A stretch of 64,000 nucleotides of DNA from Metallyticus violacea (Eukaryota > Arthropoda > Insecta > Mantodea > Metallyticidae): assembly GCA_030762175.1 (NCBI GenBank), contig CM060833.1:73304501-73368500 (forward strand). The letters run 5' to 3'. How positions within the stretch are numbered: position 1 is the first letter of the stretch; the number at the start of each line of letters is the position of its first letter. A program made the translations under genes and the position numbers. The notes beneath the pieces are model-generated. The model saw only the letters and a program-made list of their open reading frames with translations, had not been told where the DNA came from and did no database searches. Positions 23,175 to 35,320 of this stretch are shown piece after piece.

Positions 23175-24185
23175 CACAGCAGTCTTCATGTGTAGACATT
23201 TCTGCCTGTAAAACAATCCAGGGTGTAGATCTTCCAACATTCCCAACGTCTGTGTGGTAGTTTGGTGATGTCCATTGTTTTCAAATGTGATTTCCAGTTG
23301 TTACTGTATGTATCAATTTTTTAATTTATTTAAATGTTTAACTCTGAATGGATATTTTCATTTCTCTTACGATCTAGCTCTGTGTTACCCGCAGTGCGAG
23401 TATGTCTGAGAAATGTAATTTTATTTGTTTGTAATGTTAATTTATCTTTTTGTATCTTGACCCATGTTTCACTTTCATACAAAATAAATAGGACAGATAT
23501 TACTTTGTAAAATTTTAGCATATTTTTCCTTTGTACTTTATTATAAAGGTCTCTTCTAATGTACTATTCATATAATTAATCATTTCTAATTTTTCTTTAT
23601 GGTCAACCTTTTTTAAGCATTTCAATGTTGTTCCAAGAAGTAGAAATTTATTAATTTATTAAATTCATTTATTATCAAATAGTTTAAATCGAATTGCATT
23701 TTTCCTTGAAAGGTCAGAGCTTTAAATTTTTGATATATATTTTCATATTATATTGGATGGATAATTTATATACCTCTAACAAATTGTTTCTGTATACAGT
23801 TCTCATTATTTGAAACAATTTCTTGATCATCATGAAAAAAAAATTGTCATTGTATAGTTTTTATAATTTATGCGAAGAATATGTGACATTGCGTAATAAT
23901 CTTTTCTATTAAAATAATATCGTGACATGCTGCAGTCTTGGCGGACACCTACATTATTTTTACGCTGTATTCGGATGAGTGCCAGAGATGTCGATTTTAA
24001 AGTTTTTGTATATACATTTAATTACTTCAATAAGGTATATCTCTCTTGCTTAAAATGTTCCATAATTTCATTTATTAAATGCTTTGATATAATCTATGAA
24101 TAAAACATATGTCTTTGTTGAATGTCCTCCCGTTCTGCAGTTAATTTGACAATTGATATTTTCTAAAGGAATATGCTTTTTTTTA
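23175..24185 (-). mobile_element. Non-LTR retrotransposon fragment (LINE 2)
   Basis: Minus-strand reverse-transcriptase remnant. Visible blocks in order: ICFIDYIKAF (about 24115-24085) and LWNILSKRDIPY, a block before the active site; VGVRQDCSMS (about 23955), the GVRQGCxLS box; HDDQEIVSNN (about 23835-23800), the catalytic ADDQ box with A changed to H; MKISIKKFKALTFQGK (about 23745-23702); then YESETWVKIQKDKLTLQTNK and LDRKRNENIHSELNI (23520-23330), a typical C-terminal block; finally YSNNWKSHLKTMD near 23300-23265. Frame breaks are frequent. Only the back two thirds of the RT remains and no endonuclease was seen, so the copy is 5'-truncated and inactive. It is a different family from LINE 1 and appears related to LINE 3. 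Confidence 0.83.
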
Positions 24186-24591
24186 ATTACCAAGCTTTCA
24201 AATTACTCCCGATATCCTCTCGGGGCTAGCAAAGCCTGCTGAATTTTATAATTGAAGTACACAATGACACAACTACTACAGCAGCTGAAAGAAACCAGCT
24301 CAAAATGAAGGAGATCAAAAAGACGTCTAGGGAAATTATGCATGCATTTGGTAAGACTAGTAAATGAGACATGTGATAACTTGTCTAGCACTGCACGTAT
24401 TAAACCATGAGGTCTGCAAATTTAAAGCAACCAGGAGGCAGTTGAAAGACTGTGTTTAAGAAAGATGTAATAAATACATAATACACCCAGATGTGCTGCA
24501 TTAAAGGAGTTTCTTAGGAAACTCAGAAATGATTACGGATGAAACTCTCCATGATCTTACACTTTCATTAATTGACTAAAACAGCGTTTCT

Positions 24592-25127
24592 TAACTATTT
24601 CCAAGTGAGGGCCATTTTTTGAGTTAAACGGTTTTGCGGACACCGTAACTCTTGTTTTATTCAAAAACAATGTTTTTCATCATATTCTGAGTTACAAGTA
24701 AAATACGAAATACCTATATTTTTAAAACAAAGTTAATTACAATTCCCTTTATTTTATATTAAAATTAATAGAAAATATTATTTTAATAAATAAAGGCTAA
24801 AGGATATTTTATAAAAAAAGTATGTAAGGTTAATATATTTTTAGAACAATATTTCTATCACCTTTACTTATAAATTCAGAAAATTAAATAAGTGTAATCA
24901 GTGCTTATATTAATTAGTGGATAACTGTCGACCCTTTAACAGTTGTTTAATATTACAGTGTATTTTGCTGAGTGGTTTGGAGATAAAGACTTTTGCAAAG
25001 AACCAACAAAGCAATTATTGCTGAATTTTGCTAAATGCATGATTAATCTAGATTCTGGAGGGCCACAAGAAAAGAGAGCTTGAAGATTAATTTTGTTCGC
25101 CCGCAGGCCTTGAGAATGGAGCATGAA
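24592..25127. repeat. Possible non-autonomous hAT-like repeat
   Basis: The left edge CAGCGTTTCTTAACTATTTC followed by GAGGGCCATTTTTT, and the right edge GGGCCACAAGAAAAG...GCAGGCCTTGAGAATG, recall the CAGnGGTTCTCAA...GGGCCnC ends of hAT-type non-autonomous elements. The inner part is AT-rich and non-coding. The proposed ends are only partly complementary and no good 8-bp duplication is visible, so this is a weak call. Confidence 0.3.
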
Positions 25128-28100
25128 AATTTGTTAAGAGTGTAAAGTAAATCTAGAATCCAAGGCGAGAGAGAGAGTGTTACAAAAAAGTCTTATTCGC
25201 ATACTTGTCCAAAGTGCGAGTTCACATGCGAAATTGGAAAACAGACATTTTAATGCTCGCGTAGATCTAGGTGGAACTTTCAGTAATGAAACAAAATCTA
25301 AACTTACAACCAGCAAACTCACGTTTACCTTCCACAAGAATCTTTTCATTCGACGATTATGGTTTCTCACGAATTTCTCTTCCCTCCGGAGAAAGAGAAG
25401 AAGGAGAGAACAGGGGATTTCGCTCTCTTCAAAGCCTTACAAAACTATTTCATTTCAAGAACCGTAAAACACATACTCTCCACAAATTAGTTTCACCCAG
25501 TGAAGGATGTTATATGTTTTCTTGGAATTCTACAGATAGAAACATTTCAGTTATTCTGGGCATGAGTATGGCTTAAATCGTAAAGAAAAGAAGAGGACGG
25601 ACGTAAAAAAAGATTATAATCTTGATAACAGAAACTGTTGTACATAGTTTCATTTAAAAACTAAACGTTTAGTGCATTCAAAAGCTGTAGGGTTTTGAAA
25701 GATCCATATCAACATCAGTGCTATGAATAAGTTTTCAGTGCATTAAACTTACATTTACGACTGTAAATACCCACCAGGTTTTTCTATATAACCTTTTGTA
25801 ACCGTTTTCTCCCCATCTGTTGCAGAACAGTGTTTAATTTAAGCTCTACATTTTGTGCTTTAAGGTGCGCTGTATGTGTCACAAGAACGAGAAACAGATA
25901 ACGTAACTTATGGTATTGCTGCTTTATCGTACCACTTTTTTTTTTTTTTTTGGAAGTTTAAAATTGTTCTGAAGAGGTCCTTAATAAAAAATTAGATTTG
26001 CCATAAATAAATAAATAAATTAGTAAATAAAATGCAATTGCATTTGGAAACATACAGATACAAGGTGTGTAAATTAACAGGAGTGAAGAGAATCAAATTT
26101 TAATTTCATATTTTGGAGCTCATAGGAGTAGCGACACTTTTAAAAGTATCGGTGCGCAAGTCCGTTGGCCAGGGCGGCAGGTCCCACTATCTTCCGCCTA
26201 ATTACGGGGTACTTTCAAGCTATCTGGAACTGGGCAGTTCAGTTTTATATCAGGCTTCATTCAGAACAGTGAATTAGTGTTGCATTTTGCAGTGTTAAAT
26301 TATTTACTGATAATCGTTTACACATTTTGGAGACATACTAATTACGTAGGTAAAATTTTTGGCGAAACTTTCCTATAAGCTCTGTTCTGATTGAAAAGCA
26401 CGAAAGAATGAATTAGTTTAACAAAAGAGGCAGAATCAATTGAGTCAAACTTAACGTTAGGATTTAAGTACAAGAAATACCTCACAAAGAGGTGAATTTA
26501 CTAGCGCAGAGCATGTAAACACGTGAACTAAGGCAACAGTAGAGTTAGTTAAATTTAGAGCACAATACGTCGGTACTAATAAAAAATACTACAACAAAGA
26601 GCATTGTCATTTATTACAAGAATACACTTGTACTAAACACATGTTAACAGGGTCGAATCTGTCACCGCCACGAAGAGTCACGCGGTAGACTGACATCTTT
26701 GAATGAGTCAGAGGATCCATTCTCCCATATTGCACCTGTCTCTTGGTCACGCTAACTTATCTGGGAAAAGCTCCCAACTGTTACGGTCCATTACTCAAAT
26801 TGAACCTTCAGAATAAAGTGGTCGCGGTGATGTAAGATTTCCCGGGAACAAGCTGAAACACAGTTTGGTAAGGTTAACTTGACACGCTTGTTTCTCTGAC
26901 ATCCGCAGAAACAAACGAAAATTAAGCGTCTTTGCTCAAGATGCAGAAGTTCATTTAATCTGCTTCTCCTTCCGCTAATATCCTGCAATCCCTAAAATAT
27001 ATTACTCTAAATATTTCTACAAATTCAGTTTGTGAATTAACAAATTTGAAATCAATGTTTTGCATTTTACAATCTTTTATATAATTAACAGCATGAGTTC
27101 ATTTTTTCTACTCTTTCACTTTCTGTTAATAATTCTGTAGTTACAAATGTTCTCTTCTTCTGGAAAAGTAACAGAAATATAATTTGATTTCGCAGCATTG
27201 CAATATTATTAATTATTTGAAAGTATTTAAGTCATTATCTTTGCAGTACATTTTGCTTTAAAAAACATATCCATGTTATAAAAATTAATGCAAATTTTGC
27301 AAAAATGCTTTATTAAACTCCAAACTCATTTTCCAAAATACTTATAATTAACTTAAATTTCATGTATCAGTAATAAGATTTCCATAGTTTACGTATCGAT
27401 AAAGATTTACGGAATACTTTAACATTATGGGGTCCGAAACAAAACTTATCAAACCATAATTACAAAGAACTACTGTATACTCCTTCGTAAAAGTAACTAG
27501 AAAGTCATTTGTTTCAATCTGTTAGAGTAACTTGCGACTTCTGTTAGGGCGTTAGAATGTTCTGAATGATCATGATACAGATTCCGGATTTCTAAGCACT
27601 AAAAACCAGAAATAAGCGAAAGGAAGCTATGTTGGTACTGGACTGTAGACAACAGATGGGAGGGGTACAATAGATAACGGGCTATAAATCATTTTCCTCC
27701 CTTATGCTTGCCATTAATCATTTCTTGTTTACCTGCAGGGCGATTGCTTATAACTTGTGTACTTGCTCTGTGTTGATCTAGTAGTTGGAGTGTACCTAAC
27801 TTGTGTTAAGTGCTTAAGAATTCCGATGCTTTGTAATAATAAAATCAGTTACAGTTTTGTAACTGTAGCAGTTTTGTAACAGTTTTGTTCAGAAACGAAT
27901 AATTAATCGACTTGTTCTTATGTAAATAAAATAAGTAAAATTGTAAACTCTAGTTTTTACTAATATCAAAGATATTGGGAGCACCATAAGTTATGTCGGA
28001 AATGCAAAGTGAAATTATGGTATTGTACTTTCAAATAATTAACCTTGCTTCATACCCCAGGACATTTAATCCGGTAGAAACTGGTATATCTATTTTGGTT

Positions 28101-28683
28101 TTCTCATAGACAAATATCTCTGATGTACCTAGATAGCTGTAAATTATGGTCACAGATTAAAAGACCCTGCATATAATGTTCACTGAAATGTATTTTAATT
28201 TATTTATTGTTATTATGAGTATTTTAATTTTAAACTCATTTTCATTAAAATAGATCAATTTTTAATTGAGACAGCATGGTCTTTTGCAAAGTTTTTTTTA
28301 ACCTGTAAACAAAGCATTTAGAGATTAAAATAAGTATAAAATATGTTATATATACATTTTAATCAGGCTATTATTTCTTAACACTTACTAGTTTTAGCTT
28401 ACTATGTATAATATATTATTAGGTTTTTATGTTTTACATTTGGCTTATTAGAAAAATATTTTAGTGCATACCTGAAGTACTAAAATATGCTTTTTCCTGT
28501 GTTCTCTTTGCTTCAGATTATGATTATGATTAAATTTTATATTTATATGCAACATAAACTATTTGAATTCAAAACTCAGGTTGAAATTATCAACACTTAA
28601 TCTAGCATTGAGAGATGCATTTTATCCAAAAGCTGAATATTCTATTTGTAAACAACTTTAGACCACTCTCTTCCTGTATTTGG

Positions 28684-28713
<30 letters not shown>
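28684..28713 (+). repeat. Poly(A) tract, 30 bases
   Basis: An uninterrupted A run. No SINE or LINE is recognisable upstream. Confidence 0.95.
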
Positions 28714-28715
<2 letters not shown>

Positions 28716-29927
28716 AAAAATATGACGACATTTCAATGATTATTTTGTTTATTGTTTTATTTAAAATGTTTTAGTGAAATATGCATTTTGTAGGTTATAA
28801 CTAAAACCAAAATGACTCATGAAACTTTTGAACCCAACAAGATGCTAAGATTATATCTCGAAGATCATTTTCCCGCAGCTCTCTGTAGTTAATCGCTAGC
28901 GGACTTCTATAAAGTTCCTTAGATCCATAAATTTTGAACTTGGAGAGATAAGTTACTATTTCTGCTTGCTGCCATGAAACTTAATATGACCATGGCTCGT
29001 TGTAACACTCTATAGCTTGAAAATGTATTTTCCACATACATAACCTACAGTTCACGCAATAAAACCCACATCAAAGGCAGATGGTAACTGAGTTTCGCAC
29101 CCTTACTATTACCTTCAAGAGATAATATCTCCCTTTTTACTACTACAGGTGTCTGGTTCACAGGTCCACATCGATATCTCGAAACAAGTAGCGCTCTCTA
29201 CCTGCGGGCTTGATTAATCACCACGTAGCACCGTAACCCTGACAGCTAGCTTTCATTTGTTTTTTAACAGTTCGCTATTAGCTTTTCATAAGGCCACAAC
29301 ACATTGCAGGACGAAATAATTCTTAAGGGAAAAACGACTTTAGTGCTTAGATTTCTCCTCTTACGCGTATTTGCATATTTGTCAATTATACGCTACAATG
29401 TGTGTACCTTTCTGACATATTTTACATAGTAATGGGAGGATTTCTACCAGAAAATTCTTAATTAACATGCTATACTTTTAAATTAAGTTATTTATTCTAC
29501 ATCATGGCACATGTATTTCTAGAAAAAAATTGTACCTCTTTAGGCCTAAACATATAAAAACAGTTTCAACTTTGAACATCGAGAACTAAAAGTATTCCAA
29601 ACTCTGAAATAGATCATGTAAACTAAAGCCTGGGATTAAGGAGGGGAGGGATGGAAAGAAGAGAGAGGGGGAATTATATTATTCACTTAAGTAATAAGAG
29701 TTTGTTCCATGGAAATTTTAAGGGGAATCTATGTAAATTATATTAAATTTTCCCAAATATTCTAAAATTAAGTAAAAAAAATAATAAATAAAATAAAATA
29801 TAGTGAAAACCAAAAGAAAAAAGCAAGCTCTTATACATAATTTGTTAACTGATCAGAATATTACTAGCAATATTTAGAAAAAAAATATGGAATTTGAACG
29901 TCAGATTCCTTGCTGTTTGTTGAATTT

Positions 29928-29992
29928 ATCACCACCACCACCATCACCATCATCATCATCATCATCATCACCACCACCACCACCGCCATCTT
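29928..29992. repeat. ACC/ATC trinucleotide microsatellite
   Basis: About 65 bases of CAC/CAT-type triplets (ACC and ATC units mixed). Translation would give a His run, but the surrounding frame is short and unsupported. Confidence 0.95.
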
Positions 29993-30689
29993 CATCTTTT
30001 TCTTCTTTCAAGGATTAGGTTTAAAACCTATTCCAAATTCTGACAGACCACATGAACCAATAGAAGTTAGTCAAATTTAGCACATGGAGATGCAAGAGGG
30101 ATTGATGGTCAGTCCATCACCTCAAGTGTCATGTATTATGATGTTACGGTATTACTTTGTCTAGGGATCTCTTTTTATGTACAGGATTCTTTAACACGCT
30201 GCAAGTCTACACACCAGACATGGCTTAAAATACTTCACGGAGGACATTCAACTAAATTAAATATATAGGTTTGAAACATATTTATATAAATATTTATTAA
30301 GTACGCAAATCACATACTTTTTGTGATTAGCCAGGGAAGAAACCTCTAATATATCACGAAACAATTCGTCGCCTGCCATATAAACAACTGCAGGAGGCAT
30401 TGGGAAGCGTATTGTGTGCATTGAAAACAAAAGGTCGCTCCGTAATCTGTTATTGCAGTTTCCAAGCAAATGCGAACCTGACAGTATGCCTGTTTTTGAT
30501 TTTAAGTAAAGGTATAATAGGGGTAATGTCTTTGCAAATAAGATACATACTATGCTGATCTGCTTTTCCACTTGGACAAGGCAAAGCATACGCCCCGACA
30601 AGCATATCTACGTCTCGTATATGAGTTGTGTTTAAAAAACAACTAATTTAAAAATATATCGCTTTTAAATAATGCGGAACATGACACTA

Positions 30690-31790
30690 ATGTTGAAATT
30701 GCGGGAATGGTTTGGTTAATGGAAGAGCTGGAGGGAGTTCAACCATCGCATGCCGTGTTTATGAAGAATCATGGGGCCTTCAGATCAACAGAACAACATC
30801 TGAGAGAAACTGGCAGTTTTAGACCGAAGTTGTATGGCTCAGGAGTAGAAGGTCTGTAAGAACTGTGCCTTTCGATGAACGAGTTGTTGAAAATCTTGCG
30901 GAAACACCTCGATTTAGCACGCGCCGCATAGCACTGAAATGAATCTCGATCATCCTCCTGTGTGAAGAGCTATACATGAAAAACAGCTACATCTTCATCG
31001 TCCGTACAACATTCAGACGCTAACACCAGCTGATTATCCCCAAAGGCAAGATTTTTGCCAATGGCTGGTACAAAATTCTGATGCCGAGCCGAATGTCAAT
31101 TATAGTGAAGTAAAAGTAATTGGGGACAGAATAAATCTATCACTGATTTGGTTTATTTACGGACGCTCTTTAACATCTCAGGTCATCAGCGTCCCATTCA
31201 ATTCACGGCGTGAAACGGTCGATAAATTTTGCTCAAAGGCCTCTTCTTTTAGGCTTAAAATTCTTTTACGTGTCGTAAATGTACGAAGTATGTAGACCGA
31301 ACTGAATCAGCGATCTTGGGTCTATGAGAACTTTAGCGTACTATGACTGTCATTGGACTGAAGAGATTTGTATTTCCGTTGAGAGACGGTGCTAACATCG
31401 ATTTGGTATAAATCTTTGGGTAGCTATACATTACAATTTACTTATTGGACTATACATGTTGCTTGTAGATCTGGATGGTCGAAATATCTCACCTTTCTAT
31501 AGAACTGTTTACCGTAAATATTGGAATCAGTTCTTTAGGTATATGTCAGAACATGATGTATCAACATGATGGTGCGTCTGCACACTTTTCCTGTGTGAGT
31601 AGTCGGATATGGTATTGGTCATCTTGATTTCCAGATCAAGGATCAGCACAGTTAGAATTCTTTCAATGGAGACACTAAAAACTGCCGTAACAACAGAAGA
31701 GTACTGGTAGCCAAAATCCATACTGCATGGGAGAAAGAATACAAACGAGGAGTTGTCCTCGAAGGGATTGGTCACTATTGTGAAGATATA
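30690..31790 (+). pseudogene. Tc1/mariner-superfamily transposase remnant, SINE-split
   Basis: Decayed coding sequence on the plus strand. An N-terminal part reads HLRETGSFRP-like (about 30800-30825); then comes LTPADYPQRQDFCQWLVQ (about 31021-31074), a strongly conserved block of this insect transposase type. A SINE-A follows at 31147-31358. Coding resumes as NLWGSYTLQFTYWTIHV (about 31405), LYLTFL-like (31490), and a segment corresponding to MxQHDGAPAHFS (about 31545-31590). The third catalytic block is not recognisable. Many stops. The part after the SINE is repeated at 33545-33760. Known of the type: DDE transposases of about 350-450 residues. This copy is inactive. Confidence 0.75.
31147..31358 (-). 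mobile_element. SINE-A, internally deleted, in transposase remnant
   Basis: The tail and body match the family (GGTTTATTTACGGACGCTCT at the left). The right part has lost about 65 bases: GTCGTAAATGTACGAAG jumps to AGCGATCTTGGGTCTATGAG, removing the body motif GGGAAGTAAAGCC and most of the B box. The head is also eroded. The copy lies within the transposase remnant at 30690-31790. Confidence 0.88.
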
Positions 31791-32769
31791 GTCTGAATAG
31801 AAATAGGAGGTCGATGGTTGAAATTTGCTTTAAACTATCATTAAGTTACTATAACTTTAAATAAAAAAGGAAATTGCTATGAATCATATAAAATATTTAC
31901 TCTCATTAAAGGGAAATAAAATAAAATCTTGATCCAAATTTAACTTTGTTTGGCTTTATTTTCAATGTTCGTTAATAGCATGTTAATCTCCATTGTTTTC
32001 CTTATTTTTTTCCCTCCCATCTTAAGAGTACATACTACCACTTATATTTCCTATGAGATAACTTTGTCGCTATATATCTCCGAGCTCATTTGTTCAGTCA
32101 TTAATTATTCATTTCATTCGTCGTCTGACGTGACCGAACATTTTGGAAAACTTTAAACGAGCAAAAAATGAATAGTTCTTTTGTTACAATTATGCTTGGA
32201 TCAAATATGCTAATATATCACAGCGTAATATGGCGGAGTGTTTACGATAATGAAAATACGGAAATGGTAAGGAATACGGTGCAACCTGTTTATCCGAAAG
32301 AATGAGTAGGGCACGTGTTTTCATTCTTATTTAAGTACACACTCCAGGATGACGTTACCACTTTCTTTTAATATACATATTTTGCCAATGCAAATTATAT
32401 AGCCATGCTAGATATGATACCAGCAACCACTAGCCTGCATTCTCGTTCGATGTCGTTATATTATTTTATCAGCACGGTAACCTTTTAAAATACCCGTAAG
32501 TTATTTAGCGATTTCAGGAATTTTAGTTCGAATTACATTACGAGCACCAGAGGAAGTGAGCAGTAGTAGCGGTGCAATAACAAATAAAATGTTTACTCTT
32601 TGGAAGAACTGTGTTTAATATACTGACTCATTGCTCGAAACTCAAAGTAAATTAAGAGAAAAGTCAATACAAAAAGTTAAGTTTAGGAATATGTATGCTA
32701 AATTAGATCGTTGTAAGCATCATTGGCCGATGATAAGCCGGAACTCCACTAGGACGTAAAGAAAGCACA

Positions 32770-33270
32770 TCTGCCCATACAGATTGACATCGGTTATCAG
32801 AGAATATAAGATAGGGTTTATGGTTACAGCAGATTTTGTGCAGCACCTCAGTAGCACTTGACGTCACGTGGTTTTCAGATGAAGCATGATTATGAGCTAC
32901 TGAAAGTGTTCAAGAAATTTGTGCTGTTCAAAAAAAATGGCTTGTAACCCTGCATACTTACGATAAACGTGGAAAGATACATAGTTTGTTGAACAACTGT
33001 TTCCAGCAAGACAGAGCAACATGCTGCATATCAGAGACGTTTTTTTTTATTTTAAAGACGGTTTCATTTCCGAGAATTTGTGACCGCCCCATCGTCTGAC
33101 CTTCCCAGTCAGATTGTTTTTTGTAGGTTTTCTCAAATAAAGTATCCAGCATAAGAAACGCCGTGCTTTGACGACTTAAGTGAATTATTATAGCCAAGAT
33201 TAGGAGCATAAGAGAAGCTTAGAAACAAAATGCTTGGCTGTAGGCAGCTGGTCACTTTAAGATGTCTTAT
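32770..33270 (+). pseudogene. Tc1/mariner-superfamily transposase remnant (C-terminal half)
   Basis: The plus strand gives a badly decayed series that aligns by eye with DDE transposases of this type. It has a segment like HLPIQIDIGYQ (about 32770), FSDEA (about 32875), a part like FVEQLFPA, then RPIV-PSQSD-FL-VFSNKVSSIRNAV (about 33085-33165), and finally IIAKIRSIREA-KQNAWL (about 33190-33240). The last two correspond to the family's RPPRSPDxTPLDFFLWGxxKDKVY block and the following I-xAIRSIxxxxLxxVW helix. The identification rests on order and spacing rather than any long exact motif. Confidence 0.5.
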
Positions 33271-33544
33271 CAAACACAAACTTTGCAGATAAACCAAAGC
33301 CAGTTTCTTGAATGTCTGATAGTTTTCATTTTATTAATTTGTAATAAAATGTTTAGGTATACCTCTTTTTGAATTAGGACATAAAATTTATTATTTGACA
33401 CAGGAAACTTACAGTTCTTCAAAACACAATGAAAAATTAGTAAACAGTAAAGGAAATAAATGTTGTAATAAATATTAGCAGTAAGGCAAAGAATGAATGA
33501 AAACAGTAGCTTTAAATAAGACGCACCTTATCCTTAATTACTTG

Positions 33545-33760
33545 TAGATCTTTGGGGGGGGGGTATACATTATGATTTATTCATTGGACTATACATGTTA
33601 CCTGGAGATCTGGATGGGCGAAATCTTTCATCTTTCTACAGAAATCCTTGTCGGAAATATTGGAATCAGTTCCTTTAGGTATGTGTCAGAACATGGTGCA
33701 ACAACATGATGGTGCTTCTGCACACTTTTTCCAGTTTGTGAGTAGTTGGATATGGTTACT
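33545..33760 (+). pseudogene. Second copy of the 31.4-kb transposase segment
   Basis: It runs parallel to about 31405-31610 with roughly 80-85% identity by eye, including the strings TTATTCATTGGACTATACAT, GAAATATTGGAATCAGTTC and CAACATGATGGTGCTTCTGC. The encoded part covers NLWG-GI, LYLTFL-like and QHDGASAHF-like segments of the DDE transposase. A run of ten G at 33554-33563 sits in the glycine codons. No N-terminal half is attached, so it is a separate fragment of the same family. Confidence 0.75.
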
Positions 33761-33764
33761 TGCA

Positions 33765-34591
33765 AAATTCAAAACTGTCATTAGTCGATACAAAATTACA
33801 GAGCATTTACAAGTACACATTTTATAAATCCGCATCTTCGATACGGAAAACGTGATACAAACAGCCATTTAGCAGCCTCCCTAAAAATGAGGCAGACTCT
33901 AGCTTTAGACCACTTTTCCTCGCAATATTCTGTGTTTTCTCGCCCTGTTATGGTCTTTGTTTTCCGTGACCCCCACCGTAAATTACAAATTGGCGGCCAG
34001 CACGCCTCTAACCCTATCTAGTGTGTCGCACAAAAACTTCGAGATATGCTACTACGCAAGATTGATTATCAGATGCGATAATTATTTATTGCTCATAAAA
34101 AACTACAGAATGGAGCGAAATTTGAAGGGCAGTAAATTTGGTGGCACCCGATCAGATATCAATTAGTGAAGATAATAACACGTTGTAGGGGTATTACGTG
34201 AGCGCCGCTGTCAACCAAAGGGCGTGAATATTGTTGATGTATTGGGCAATGACGTATACATTTATAGTTGGTGTTCTTTATCTGTGTCGTTAAATTTTAA
34301 AATGTAATGTCTCAGTTGATGGTATTAACCATTACCGTAGAGAATGTTTATATAAAATTTCATAACTTTCAATTTCAATCTTTGAGAAAATGGAATGGAT
34401 CTAATGCTTTTTGAAGTTAGAGAAAATGTTTAAAATGAAGGTGAAATATTAAAAAGAACACGCGCTAAAACTATAAAAGAAGGGAAAAGGGAGCAACAGA
34501 ACAGAAACAGTATATAGTGTGTAGCTAAAGAGTAGATATCCTTAATACTTAAACTTTATAAATTGACTATCTCTTATTTATTTATGTTTTT
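33765..34591. other. No gene recognised
   Basis: AT-rich; frames at 33686-33868 (-) and 33957-34166 (+) match nothing known. Confidence 0.45.
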
Positions 34592-34874
34592 GGTTTGTTT
34601 AATTTACGGATGTTCTTTAACATCTCAGGTCATCAGCGTCCTATTCTATTCAGGCGGGAAATGGCTGATAAATTTTGCTCAGAGGCCTCATATTTCAGAT
34701 TTTCTTTTTCGTGCCGTAAATGTACGACACGGTACCCACGGCTTTATTTCCCTTTCGAAAGGAAGTCATACTTAGGATTTTTACAACCGAAAAAATCCAT
34801 AGATCCAGGCCCGGTTTGAACCCGCGATCTTGGGTTTAGAAAGCAAGCATATCCCTACACCATCAGGACCGACG
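34592..34874 (-). mobile_element. SINE-A with clear target duplication
   Basis: This near full-length copy, minus orientation, has the B box seen as GGTTTGAACCCGCGATC at about 34812-34828 and the head GTCGGTCCTGATGGTGTAGG at the right edge. TCTCTTATTTA occurs directly outside both sides (34570-34580 and 34875-34885), an 11-bp target duplication. It is the best bounded copy in the window and useful for defining the element's ends. Confidence 0.96.
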
Positions 34875-35129
34875 TCTCTTATTTAGAGAATGTAAACAAC
34901 TCTGCTCGTAAATCATTTATTAGAGTATAAACCAATGTCGTAATAGTGCTATTAGTAGCACTGGGCTTTCACTGCGTTATGTCTACAACTAAACAAACAA
35001 TTAAAACTGTTGCAGAACCTTGAGGCCGTTACCTGCTGATATCGTCCGTTTAAGTCAGGGTATTATATACAACATTATATAACGTTTACTATGACGTATA
35101 CATCTTTGTATACATAAACTCGTACATAC

Positions 35130-35320
35130 CACTACGTGTGGCCGAGGTTGTTAAGGCGCGGACTCGTGAGCGGGAGGTCTGGGGTTTAAATCCCACCAGG
35201 ACCGTTCACCCTGACTGAGGTTTTTTCCAGATTTTCCTCAGTCCTCATAAATGGCAAATGCCGGGGAGGTATACCCTAAACTTAGACCTAGAACGCTTCC
35301 TTCCTTAAACTTTAGAAAAA
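35130..35320 (+). mobile_element. SINE-B, tRNA-derived
   Basis: The head reads GTGTGGCCGAGGTTGTTAAG followed by GCGCGGACTCGTGAGCGG, an A-box region resembling tRNA-Leu or tRNA-Ser, and a B box of the GGGTTTAAATCCCACC type at about 35183-35199. The body continues through CCTCAGTCCTCATAAATGG to GAACGCTTCCTTCCTTAAA. A second copy in reverse orientation lies at 51262-51440 with the same order. It is unrelated to SINE-A outside the polymerase III boxes. Confidence 0.92.

Larger units (their letters stand above)
25128..30689. other. Long stretch without a recognised gene
   Basis: Overlapping open frames at 25177-25576 (plus strand, two frames) and 25134-25370 (minus) match nothing I know. GC-richer pieces at about 26130-26230 and 26640-26980 are also unassigned. 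Remaining content is AT-rich, with homopolymers at 25936-25951 (T), 28684-28713 (A) and a trinucleotide array at 29928-29992. The minus frame of 114 codons at 30257-30601 is not recognised. Confidence 0.45.

Noticed and set aside
25177..25576. Two overlapping plus-strand frames of about 100 codons
   Set aside because: Neither resembles a known protein, and overlap with a third frame on the minus strand suggests locally stop-poor DNA rather than a gene.
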